NCBI GenBank assembly: GCA_024195585.1
Contig: SWBL01000003.1
Coordinates: forward strand, 352,718 to 416,717
Length of the DNA: 64,000 nt
From: Aureobasidium sp. EXF-3400
Lineage: Eukaryota > Ascomycota > Dothideomycetes > Dothideales > Saccotheciaceae
Reading direction: 5' to 3'
The position numbers were made by a program, and so were the translations under genes. Shown here piece after piece: positions 10,008 through 19,645 of the stretch (positions within the stretch are counted from its first letter, which is position 1; each line of letters starts with the position of its first letter). The notes below the pieces were generated by a model, which was not told the origin of the DNA, made no database searches, and saw nothing but the letters and a program-made list of their open reading frames with translations.

Positions 10008-10365
10008 ATGTTTACTCCTACCGCTTCTCTGGGACGCGCTCTCCGTCGCCTCGCCCTTACCACCAAGCAGGCTGGCAAGGACTACTACAAGGGTACCGGC
10101 TCAGGTTCCATGGGTCGTCACACCAAGTTTGGTGGTTACCGTATCGACTGGTCAAAGGTCCGCACCTATGTCGTTCCTAACCTCACCGACTTCCACGTAT
10201 GTCTCTACATTAGCATCTCACGATTGCAATCGACTAACACCCCGCCAGTTGAAGCCCTTCGTCGCCGCAAACATCGACAAGCCTACCAAAACCCACGAAT
10301 TCGCTGCCTCTGTCAACGGAAAAATGTACCTCGACGCATGGAAGAGCCAGGGCGGCGACATCTAA
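10008..10365 (+). CDS. MRPL27: Mitochondrial large-subunit ribosomal protein mL41 (MRPL27)
   Basis: CDS join(10008..10196, 10249..10365), 101 residues, one phase-0 intron (GTATGT donor, CGCCAG acceptor). The protein is a component of the mitochondrial 54S (large) ribosomal subunit. The N-terminus (MFTPTASLGRALRRLALTTK) is a typical mitochondrial import presequence, followed by the family core KDYYKGTGSGSMGRHTKFGG and YRIDWSKVRTYVVPNL. The second exon gives LKPFVAANIDKPTKTHEF and a short end. Length and order match fungal MRPL27/mL41 (about 100-145 residues). Confidence 0.93.
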
Positions 10366-10652
10366 GCATTCTGTTTCGCCAGTTTCCTACCTTTTTCGTT
10401 ACATCTGCCAGGCTTTACTTACGATACCCATGGACTGCATCTTTCGTCTTCCTACAACTCCTGTACATTACATTTTTACATCCTCTTGGAAACCATACAA
10501 TCACTGAACAATTTCTTTGCGTGTCTAACAAATGAATGTGTTCGTTGCTATGTGCTATGCTGGTTATGTATATTCGTTCCAGTACTCCAGAAAGAATGAC
10601 CAGCATCCCGTGTCCGTCCAGCGGCTCATGAATCAAAATTCAACTCCTGACC
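10366..10652. other. Convergent 3' spacer
   Basis: This 287-base spacer lies between the ends of mL41 (+) and the GH81 gene (-). It should hold both 3' UTRs. Nothing else is seen. Confidence 0.5.
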
Positions 10653-13481
10653 TCAAATCTTCGAATGGCCGTGGCCTCTATGACGATGGACAACTCTAGT
10701 CGCTTGCTCTCCATCCACCTGCGGTCCCTCTATCGACCCTTCTGTAATATTTCCTTCGGCATCTGATCGCTTGGCCGCACTAGCTGGAGACCCGCCCATT
10801 GCTGCCGAGTAGGTCAAATACCATGTCAAACTTGCTCCGCCATCGAGGTAAGCAGGATTGAACTTGGAATCTGCGAAAAAGGCATAGCTGGCAGCTGGCT
10901 GGATAGTCGCAAGGTTTGCGTACAGGATACCTCTCCAACCACCGTCCACATTGGCGCGGCCATTGGAGAAGAAGGTGTTCCACTCTTCCGTGACGAATTT
11001 CTGAGTGCGTACGTATGCGCTGAATGGAAACCCAGCAGGGATCATATGGATGCCATGGATGAATTCTGGGTTGCTGCCAAAGTATGTCTGAAGTGAAGAA
11101 TTAGCAAAGCACCTTGAAGTATAGAACTCTATAACATACCGTATATTCTATCTTATTCTCGAACAGCTGCTCAATGTCAGTAACTTCTTCCTGGTAGGAT
11201 ATGACTTTATACTTACAACTCCGCTGACTTTGTTGCCGATGAAATTGGCAGGTTGAACCTTGTTGTCCGAGGTGTACAGGAAGTAGTTCTGCATAGATCT
11301 TGCTTGAATGGCCAGCATGAGGTTACCCCTGGCTTCCATGGCCTTGTCACCGGTTGTACGTCCCCACATCTTGATTGCATAGATCGACAAGTTGTCCTCG
11401 GAAGAACTCTCTTCGTCTTTTCCATCACCACTCTCAAATAGTCCTTTAGCCCATGAGTGACCGTGGAAGAAGTCAAAGGATCGAGAGAAAGGAAAGTATG
11501 CATCCGTGGTGACAGAGTTGGCATAATCGCGGACCAACGTGTTGACCCATGCCTTGTTCGTGCCTTGAGTCAGCCAGTTGGGGTCCAAGTATCCAATCAC
11601 AGCAGCCGCGTAAACAAAGTATCCATAATGGAAGTGATGATCGTTATAATAAGTATTGCCGAAATCCAGGCCAGAATCCCCGGTTTGATAAGTGCCACTG
11701 GAAACAACTCCACCCCAAGACGATTCGTAGACAAGAGGAAGAATCTGCTTGTTTCGAATGAATGTATCAAAAGCAGTCTTCAACTTTTGCAACCCGCTGA
11801 TAGCCAATGTTGCATTCTTACCAACATCATGCACTGCATAAGTAATAGCGGCGAATTTGGCGAGTGCTTTGCCAGAGTAGTACATTGAGTTGAGATTCGA
11901 TTGCTTCTTCATGTCCTGGCTGAGTTCACTTTCTCCGGCTTTATTGATCAACTTCATAGCTGCAGCAGAGACTTTGCTGACTCCTCGGAGAGACGGTGAC
12001 CATGGGGCGAATCCCATGTCTATTGGCAAGTTTTGCTCGAGTAATGTCCATGAGTTGCCAACGACGCCCGTTGCCATACCTTTGGTCGTGGTCTGAAGCT
12101 TCACATTTGTCACTCCGCCAGAGGTTAGACTCGATACGTGGTGAGGAAGTGCGAACTGCAGTAGTGTGCGGTTAGCAACGCCTTGCTTCGTCCAGGTCAG
12201 CTTGTATGTTCCGGCGGTGCCTGATACGGATCCAGATACTGTGGCAGCGACTGGATATGCGCCTGCTGCTTCGTCATAGACGGCCTCCGCACCAACAGAG
12301 GGTACTTTCGCAACTTGAATGAATCCTTGGAACTTAGGAGCTCCTTGCAACACGCGCACATTGGTCAAGGTGAAGGAGTTGACCGGATATCCAGGCTGAG
12401 AGGTTGTGACATAGATATTCCATGATGTGCCGTCAGCAAGTTTAGCTTGATATTTGAAAGTTGAGCCAGAAGGCATGCGTCCAACGTAGGTGACACTGAT
12501 GAAGGAAATTGCGCTCTCGACACGTGGTGTACCGTTGCTGTAAACGCCAGTCACAAAGCCCATTCCCTGGATCAATGGGAAAGTGATGGTAGGAGCAGCA
12601 CCGGGACGTGCTAGGAGGTTGACATTGGCCGAGAATGCATCCAAAGAATCCACCGTAAGCTGAGTTGTTGTGTTCAATTCAGATGCAGAAAGCGTGAGCG
12701 ACTGGATACCGATCGGGTTGATGAAGTATCGAGCCGGGTCTCCAGGACCGAAAGCTAGCTGTGATCTCCCAATGTGACTGACTGCCAGGCCGTAACTTTT
12801 GAGCACGCCTGCCCCTTTCGCCCAGCTTAAGGAGTAAGGATGTGTGAAGGTAGAGGAAGACTGAGAACCTAGGAAGAAATTGGCATAGAACTTGTTCGTC
12901 TGCAATTTCTTCTTTTGTGGTGCGATCATGGAGTGAGCGACAGGGTGGTCGGTCCTTGAGGAGATCTGTGACGGAGGCGGACCACTTGCGAATGCCACAA
13001 AAACATTATCTACAGACATTGTCGAAGCCAGAGGAGTGATATTCGGATGTGGTAATGATGTGCTGGCAGTGTTGATGAGGGACAGTGTAGTAGAAGCGGA
13101 AGCTACCGAGGTAGGAAAGGGCTGCACAGAGCTCTTGCCAGAAGTCTCCAAAGAAGTGATAACAACGCCCGAAGTTTGAGGCTCGACTTTTGAAGAAGCC
13201 ATCTGGATTGCAGATTGACTAAGAGAGGACAACCGACTGGTCGTTGAGAGTGAGTAGGATGAAGTATCAGGTCGCCTGGTGGACAGTACAGGCGTAAAAC
13301 TGCTAGTAGAGGAGACCATAGACCTTGAGTATGTCGTCGACTGTGTTGACGAACTCTTGGTATCTATCCCACAGTCGTAGTAGTATTCTCCATCATCGGC
13401 GTTGGCAAGAGGCGCAGCAGTAGTGAGGTGTGCTAGAAATGTGTTCAAGAAGAACATAAAACAAAGGATAGGACCACCCAT
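10653..13481 (-). CDS. Secreted GH81 endo-1,3-beta-glucanase (Eng-type)
   Basis: CDS complement(10653..11087, 11140..11166, 11217..13481), 908 residues, including a 27-base micro-exon that encodes LFENKIEYT. The enzyme cleaves beta-1,3-glucan in the cell wall, in cell separation or in glucan feeding. A signal peptide occupies residues 1-23 or so (MGGPILCFMFFLNTFLAHL...). A Ser/Thr-rich, probably O-glycosylated stretch runs from about 40 to 170, then the GH81 domain begins at NKFYANFFLGSQS. Catalytic candidates are Asp614 in YYNDHHFHYGYF and Glu691/Glu695 in DEESSSEDNLSIYA; the four-residue Glu spacing and the ~77-residue distance from Asp match the GH81 family. The C-terminal TYFGSNPEFIHGIHMIP block is also typical. 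No GPI signal is seen; the His/Arg-rich tail is unusual. Confidence 0.93.
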
Positions 13482-14399
13482 AATGAACGTGTTGGCTGAT
13501 CGTCTCGCAAAGTCACCAGAGGAATCAGGGTTATATAAATATTCGAACGCCTAGTAACACCCAAGAGAGCAGTCGCTTGGCTTACGGCCGTTTTAAGGGG
13601 GTGGGTCAGAGGGCGCAATAGGCGTCGAAGAGTGAGATTTTACGGACGTCCTGTGATTAAAAGGTACTTTTCCTTTCTGCAACTTACTGAGTGTCGTCAA
13701 GAGAGTTGAGTAAAGGGGGGTATAGTGATCATGCAAACGTGACTTGCCTTGCGTCCCAAAAAGGCTTAGAAAGAATGTTCCTGGCGGAAGAGCCTAGCAA
13801 TTCACGACACGAGTGCAAGAGCACAGGATGAGCTTGAATGGTAGATGTGATCGCTTTAGCGCATAGTCTTACATGGACCAGAAATCTAGACAAAGGGCAG
13901 TGTCCGAGGTGGCTCCTAAGGAATGCTGGAGCATCCCTTGAAAGTATTAGGGAGGCCGGGGCTCAAAGCGAAGTCGATAGGAAGGCTCTGAGAGCCGCGT
14001 GCCCCTCAGCTGTCTCAAAATGTTGTTGCACAAGAACAGCCCACACTCTATTCCTCATCCTATTCCTACTACTAACCAACCAATGAGTACAACTTGTGTA
14101 ACTCGATCCTCTTCATGATGCAGTCAAAAACCATAGCACAATGAGAAACAGTCTACACCCTCGATGACCTTACTCTTGCAAGAATCACCAAGCACCCGCC
14201 CCTAGAGCAGATGGTTCGGAGGCCTGTTCTTACAAACCTCGGAGACCTGGTCTCCACGAGAGAACTCGTCATCGCGACCCTGGGCCACGGAATGCCTGTC
14301 GCTCAACAAAGAGAGGCGATCTTGACTCCAAGAGTCAAGTTGGTTGCTGTTCTTACAACAAACCGAAGACCTTGTCTTCTAGAAATCTGCTCTTGCAGA
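13482..14399. other. Intergenic region upstream of the GH81 gene
   Basis: Apart from the TATA box, only short ORFs without recognisable products occur. Between 14230 and 14390 a CTGTTCTTACAA block occurs twice about 120 bases apart, followed by related purine/pyrimidine-alternating sequence. It may be a decayed duplication. Confidence 0.45.
13531..13540 (-). promoter_or_regulatory. TATA-like box of the GH81 gene
   Basis: ATTTATATAA on the minus strand lies about 50 bases before the ATG at 13481. Its position suggests a core promoter with a short leader. Confidence 0.5.
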
Positions 14400-16592
14400 T
14401 CATTGTTTTTTTTTGCCCATGACAATGCCATTGTCACTCCTCCATCTACGAGCGCATTGGTCGTGCATGGCTCCAATCGAAGTGTACGATATCTGATTGG
14501 CCTTGATATTGTTGCTTACGTAGAAGCAAGAGTCGTAAACGCATGGGACATCCAGGTCCTGTTCGCGAAGCTGCTCTACAGCAGCTTTGTTGATGGGGTC
14601 AGAGATCTTCCTCAATCTCGTCTCAGTAGCATGGGCGAGATTGGGCAACTGGCCACTGTATTTAGACTGCCGATTGCACGATGAACAAAGGTACATCCCG
14701 TCGTCTCTCAGGACAGTATGTCTAGTATCCATGTCAGTGTCTTGACAATGATCGCATGCAAGTTCCCAACCACAGGCCAGGGCCACACTCTTGAAATGAT
14801 GAAGCTTCTGTAATCGAGCCTCTTCCTCTGATAGTGGCATAGACACACCAGCCAAAACCTTGGCCAGGCATGCAGGACAGAAGAGTTGGCCTGGGTATAT
14901 CTCAGCTGAGCTCATCTTGGGATAAAAGATAGTCTTTCGATTCTTGACAGGAATCAGTTCAGACTCGGGAACCTCACAGCCCGAGCATCCTGGATCGGAG
15001 CCAACTTGTGCTCGGAGGTCTTTGTTCATCTTGCGCTTCTCTATGCGCGCTGCCGTTTCAGCGACCTTGACCTCGTCTGGCAGGACACCGTCGAATCTAA
15101 GACCGTGGTAGCAATTATGGCAGATGAATCCACCCATGGGATCTGAGCCGTCAAACAGAATTCTCACTCCCGAAGGGAGCGTCATCACACCGCATGCTGA
15201 GTTTTTGCAAGGTGACTTGAAGCCAGCGGCAGGGTTTCTGAACCCTTGCTGCAAGGTCCAAGCGGCATTCATGCCTGTCCAGGTCACTTCGGGCAAAGCA
15301 AGCTTGCTACGGACACGCTCATATGTTTCGACACATGCGATACTTCGCCATACTGTGTACGTGGTGACATTCTGCATGGAGTGCAACCAGAGTTGCCAAA
15401 TACCCTCGTAGATAATCAACCAAGCACTATCGATACCTTCGAAGAAGGTGTTGAATACCTTGAAGTCCGACTCGACTCCATCACGACAGGCCTGGTTATA
15501 ATGACGAGAGTTCTGGTGAACCTCTGGGAGGCTCTCGGGTATGTGCTTGTCAATAATAGCGGTATGCTCCTTTTTGCGCTTTCGAAGACAAATCGTACTT
15601 CCTGCATAGGCGTCGGCCTTCATACTGTTGGCATACCTGATGTTGCCAGTTGCGAAATTACCGTAATTTCCAGGGCAATCAAAATCCTCTGGATCATCTG
15701 GTAGGCCGAGCCAGTCTTCTTTCGACCATACCTTCTGAATTGTCACTTCTTGCGTTTCACGAGGTGTATAGGCACAGAAAAATTTCACACGATCTTCAAT
15801 CTTTGCTTTTGTAAGCACACGCCAGATTGGGAGTGTCATTGGGCGCTCATGCGCGGGCATCTCAAAAATTCTATCAGACCACCACAGAGCCTCTTCTTGG
15901 AACAAATTGATGGTCCTTCGAGTAAGGTCCGAGAACCTGCGAATGACCTCGTCAGCTTCGAGGTCGATATCTGGAATGGGGTATACAATAGGTACCCAAA
16001 CCTTCTCTTCGTCTTCCTCTACGTCAAGAGCTGTACCCTCGACGTCAGGACCGGGATTGAATTCCTCGGCCAACTCTTTAAGAGTGTCATCATAGTCGAA
16101 CTCGAAGTCCGACTCTTCATCGTCGACGACCTCACCATCGTTGACGTAGTCTTGGTCTTCAACGACCTTCTGCTTGCCCTGCGCCTTTGCGGAGAGCTTC
16201 TTTCTGCCCGACTGGACGGAGGGCACTTGCTCCTCTTCGTCCGGAAGCTCGTCGCGGTATGAGCGCTTGGACGAGATGCGGGAACTGCGCCTTGGTTCAG
16301 AGGGCTGCTCAAGCACCTCGGTGTCCGCAGACACGACGCGTTTCGAGTCGCTGCCACTGGCATTGACTCTTGACGAACTCAATGGTGGCTGCTGAAGCAG
16401 CGACACCTCGTCGGTTGAAGTCTCGTTCTTACGAGACTTTGCCATTCTCACCCGCTTCTGAGCAGGTTGCAGACTACTCTCTTGAGTTGTGTCTGCAAAC
16501 ACATCGTCCTCTGGGACTTCTGTGTAGTTCGGCCTAGCCGAAACCCTCTTGGGTCGAGAATCTGACACCTCTTTGGAAGTGGTGTGGCGCAT
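14400..16592 (-). CDS. Unfamiliar protein: GIY-YIG-like motif plus multiple CxxC zinc-binding pairs
   Basis: Single exon, 730 residues from the ATG at 16592 (MRHTTSKEVSDSRPKRVSAR). The frame stays open upstream to 16817, but those codons look like a leader. Residues 1-230 are charged and disordered with basic patches, probably nuclear. Around 320-345 the sequence ADAYAGSTICLRKRKKEH resembles the second half of a GIY-YIG nuclease motif (YVGSS..LRKR..H) with YAG for YIG. From about 440 onward come cysteine pairs in C4, GATA-like spacing: SPCKNSAC ... FICHNCYHG; GCSGCE ... FCPACL; CDHCQ ... CSSCNRQ; and VPCVYDSC near the end. A DNA-binding or DNA-cleaving role is inference; the catalytic Arg/Glu of GIY-YIG enzymes cannot be assigned. 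It starts 292 bases from the Argonaute remnant on the opposite strand. Confidence 0.6.
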   Translation of the reverse strand: MRHTTSKEVSDSRPKRVSARPNYTEVPEDDVFADTTQESSLQPAQKRVRMAKSRKNETSTDEVSLLQQPPLSSSRVNASGSDSKRVVSADTEVLEQPSEPRRSSRISSKRSYRDELPDEEEQVPSVQSGRKKLSAKAQGKQKVVEDQDYVNDGEVVDDEESDFEFDYDDTLKELAEEFNPGPDVEGTALDVEEDEEKVWVPIVYPIPDIDLEADEVIRRFSDLTRRTINLFQEEALWWSDRIFEMPAHERPMTLPIWRVLTKAKIEDRVKFFCAYTPRETQEVTIQKVWSKEDWLGLPDDPEDFDCPGNYGNFATGNIRYANSMKADAYAGSTICLRKRKKEHTAIIDKHIPESLPEVHQNSRHYNQACRDGVESDFKVFNTFFEGIDSAWLIIYEGIWQLWLHSMQNVTTYTVWRSIACVETYERVRSKLALPEVTWTGMNAAWTLQQGFRNPAAGFKSPCKNSACGVMTLPSGVRILFDGSDPMGGFICHNCYHGLRFDGVLPDEVKVAETAARIEKRKMNKDLRAQVGSDPGCSGCEVPESELIPVKNRKTIFYPKMSSAEIYPGQLFCPACLAKVLAGVSMPLSEEEARLQKLHHFKSVALACGWELACDHCQDTDMDTRHTVLRDDGMYLCSSCNRQSKYSGQLPNLAHATETRLRKISDPINKAAVEQLREQDLDVPCVYDSCFYVSNNIKANQISYTSIGAMHDQCARRWRSDNGIVMGKKKQ

Positions 16593-16883
16593 GGTTGATT
16601 GAACGATTGTGATGCGAGTGCAAAGATGCAGGAAAGCGGTGATCGAACAATGCAAAATCGGTTGAGAAACAAAACTCGGTCGATGTGTGGGAAAAAGAAA
16701 GAGAGAAAGAAAGAAAGCGGAAGGCGAGTTTTGGGTGCAACGCCAGCTTGGGTGCGCCTTCCCATGTTGCACCTGCCTCATTGCTGAGCGGCAGCGAGGT
16801 GCGTGTGCATGGACCACCCGCAGAGATACTTACGCGCTTTTGGGGTTTCTGTCTTCTCTCTTTTTCACACAAATCAAATCAAC

Positions 16884-19152
16884 ATGCGTAAGGGTTCCCG
16901 GTGTGCTTGTGCTATAGTGGAACATGATATTAACTCTTCACAGCTCGTCAAGAGGTTCAAGACCGTGGCCTGCCCCTTAGGGGAAAAAACGTAAGTACCT
17001 TGATCTCCTAGCACTCTTCCCCATCTGCACTCTGTTATTGTCTGGACTGGATTGAGTATCAAACCGATACTTGCTACCCGCCCTTCAACTTTCGAAGCAC
17101 TCTGGATCTCCTGGCATTCGCATCTTTCTGTAAGTCTCACCAAAACTTTCTATGTGATTCCAGCAGTCAGTCACTTACATGGAACAGCAGTCAAGGCAAT
17201 GCCCCTCGGCCAGATGCAACAATCCAAGCTCTCGAGGATGCTCGTGTCCAGAAGATCGCCGGCCAAATCATTGAGCAATTCCCTCTTGGCCCCGGCCATG
17301 GCACCAGACATGCCTCAATCGTGCTGTGTGCCAGCCACCTCGATCTCAAGACAGCATTCGATACTGGCAAGCAGAAGACTTCCCAATTCCGCTATGTGGT
17401 TGGCACGGCTGGTGAAAAGCCCAGCAAACCCAAGATGCGTCTTCTCGCGGCCAATCTCATCAAGGAACCCATCTTCACCGATTGCCAGGTCGCGACAGAC
17501 TATTCGAGCCTGATCGTGACTACGAAAAAGCTGGACCTTGGTCCTCCAGACCGCAAGCAGGGCAAAATTGAGGTCATCGATCCCGCACTGCCTGCTTTCC
17601 AAGGTCCCGACAACACTCAACAAGCCCAAGAAGCCAGAAACCGTCGAACCATTGGTTGCGAACTGTCCAAGACCGAAGAATTCAGCCTGACTGATCTCGT
17701 CCGCTCTTTACAAGCCGTTCAATCAGGGACTTCGTTCGCCCAGAGTGATGTTGTTCAACTACTCAACATCATCGTCTGTGAGAATCTCAACAGCATGAAT
17801 GACGTCCACCTTCCTGGAACCCGCACCTTCCTGCCGCCAGCAACCCTCACTGGTACACTCAACATCCACCTTCCCTCTCAGAACCCGCACCTTCCTGCTG
17901 TCAGCCACGCTCACTGGTACACTCAACGTTCACCTTCTCCGTCAAAGCTCCCACCTTTCTTCTGCCAGTAACCCTCACTGGTGCACTGCCAGTGTCCACT
18001 ATCTTGGTCAGAACAATCACCATCCTGGTGTCAACTCGCAGTTCATGGAGAGGGCCGATGTCACCGGCGGTCTTCAAGCTTTGCGTGGGTACTACGCTAG
18101 TGTCCGCACTCCATCAAACGAGACCTCGGTCAATCTTCACGTCACAAGCGCCGCTTCTTCCAAGCATTCACCGTCTATGAGTCTCGTCTCCGGATACGCC
18201 GGCGGTTACGCTGGTCAGCCTCCGAGACCACACGACTTGGTCAGGGCTGAAGCGTTCATTCGCATGCTTCGTGTCAGAACAAACTACCTCAAGGCTCTTG
18301 ACAAGAACGGCAAGCCCAAGAAGGATGTTCAGGGACGCCCTCAAACTGTGCTTGGCTTCAGAAGCATTGTTGGTCTGGCTCCTCGTCCTCAAAAGAATGG
18401 CGGCGCCAAAGCTGTCACCTTCTCCTGGACGGATCCGAAAAACCCTCAGTCTGCTCGTACAGTCTCTATTTCCGAGTTCTTCAAGGCTCGGCACGGCATG
18501 ACTCTTCAGCATCCAGAGTTACCTGTTCTCGACGTGGACATTGTGAACGACCCCTCGTATCTCTCTGTCGAGCTGGCGACAGTCCTACCTGGTCAACATG
18601 TCAGACGCTTACTCCCTGGGAGTCGAACGGTACACATGCTTCGCTTTGCTGCCAGACCATCACATCTCAATGCAGAATCCATCACGAGAACTTCGGGCAA
18701 TGATTTAGAAATCTCGGGCGCTAACAGATTACAGCAGGACAACAAAGTCAACAAATACTCGAACGACAAGAAGCCACCTACTCGTTATGACAAAAAGAAA
18801 TCCCACGATGAGAAGTTACGCGACCAGGTACGTTTTCTGTAATTTCTCTAGCAGAATCAAGTCATTTTTTTGACAAAAATAGATCCTTCAGGAGGTGATC
18901 GACAATGGCGGTCAAGTTCCCGACAAGTTGAAAAGCCAAGTCGTTGCTGTCAGAAAGAAGACAACAGCACAATCTGCTCTAGAGAAAGAGCTCCAAGAAA
19001 GAAACCCTCAGCTCATCCAAGAATTGAAGGATGTAAGAAAGGAGATCAAAGATCTGGAGAAGAAACGCGACGCTCTTCAAAAGGAGCTTGACGATAACAA
19101 GGCTGCTCTTCGCCTTATTCCTACTGGCGATATCGATGATGTTGATATGTGA
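16884..19152 (+). pseudogene. Argonaute N-L1-PAZ half fused to a coiled-coil tail (truncated, frame-disrupted)
   Basis: Fungal Argonaute (QDE-2-type) sequence lacking MID and PIWI. From about 17188 the frame reads the N domain (PDATIQALEDARVQKIAGQI, then GPGHGTRHASIVLCASHLDL) and L1 to LLNIIVCENLN near 17800. The frame then changes across a minisatellite. It resumes at ADVTGGLQALRGYYASVR and continues into PAZ with VTFSWTDPKNPQSARTVSIS, FFKARHGMTLQHPELPVLDV and LATVLPGQHVRRLLPGSR. After PAZ, Lys/Asp-rich sequence and a clean phase-0 intron (18828-18882) lead to a heptad-like coiled coil (ALEKELQERNPQLIQELKDV...) that stops at 19152. The 5' end is uncertain: an ATG at 16884 with a plausible intron gives a short first exon that I cannot match to Argonaute. 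No stop interrupts the PAZ part, so a truncated product is possible, but the frame change argues for a pseudogene. Confidence 0.75.
17808..18010 (+). repeat. Minisatellite of ~60-69-bp units inside the Argonaute gene
   Basis: Three imperfect units recur, marked by CACCTTCCTG[CG]C..CAG, AACCCTCACTGGTACACTCA and a TCCACCTT end (last unit: CCCTCACTGGTGCACTGCC). Unit lengths differ (about 60, 64 and 69 bases), so the array changes the reading frame between the N-domain part (before) and the PAZ part (after). I did not find an obvious GT-AG intron here that restores the frame. Confidence 0.75.
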
Positions 19153-19421
19153 AGAGGTTTTCTTTGATGAAAAACCGAGGAAAATATCGCTAAACTACTG
19201 CATATTCGAAGGATTGCTTCTATGCTTTCATACTATTAGCTCTACATCTTGCTAATATTGGCTCAAATCTTACTCATTTTGCTCTCTTTTCGCTGAAAAA
19301 TCAAGTCATTCTCTTAATTTAATATGTCTTTACATTAATGATTGTGGAATTCTAGATAATTTGTAACTATGAGTGAGGTCTGTCTATAAGAGCCTAGTAA
19401 GAAAATCATATTTTAATTATT

Positions 19422-19645
19422 TTATTAGAGAAAGACAGCCTTTAATCATTATGACTAACCTTTAGATCATCATGAAATTGCAAAATACTAGAAACCAGAT
19501 CGACGATCTGGAGGAATAACGTAGCACTCTTTAAAGAAAGCTTGATAATAATAGGATATCTCTTTATATCATTTCTTTCGATTATATGCATATAGTCCTA
19601 TAATGAGGACTTTTTTTAGAAAAAAAAGTCGAGGAAAAGAGATAT
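19422..19645 (+). repeat. Decayed AT-rich copy of the coiled-coil tail (source 18977-19190)
   Basis: This stretch aligns without large gaps to the end of the preceding ORF and its 3' flank. Matching anchors are TTAGAGAAAG, GATCTGGAG, the GAGCTTGACGATAAC block (here AAGCTTGATAATAAT) and AAGTCGAGGAAAA (source AAACCGAGGAAAA). Most changes replace C or G with T or A, which leaves it strongly AT-rich and full of stops. The 230 bases between the copies (19191-19421) are also AT-rich and without a gene. Confidence 0.8.

Noticed and set aside
16593..16817. In-frame N-terminal extension of the GIY-YIG-like protein (start at 16817)
   Set aside because: The extension is low-quality His/Cys/Phe-rich sequence typical of a leader. 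The ATG at 16592 begins the basic, ordinary-looking N-terminus.
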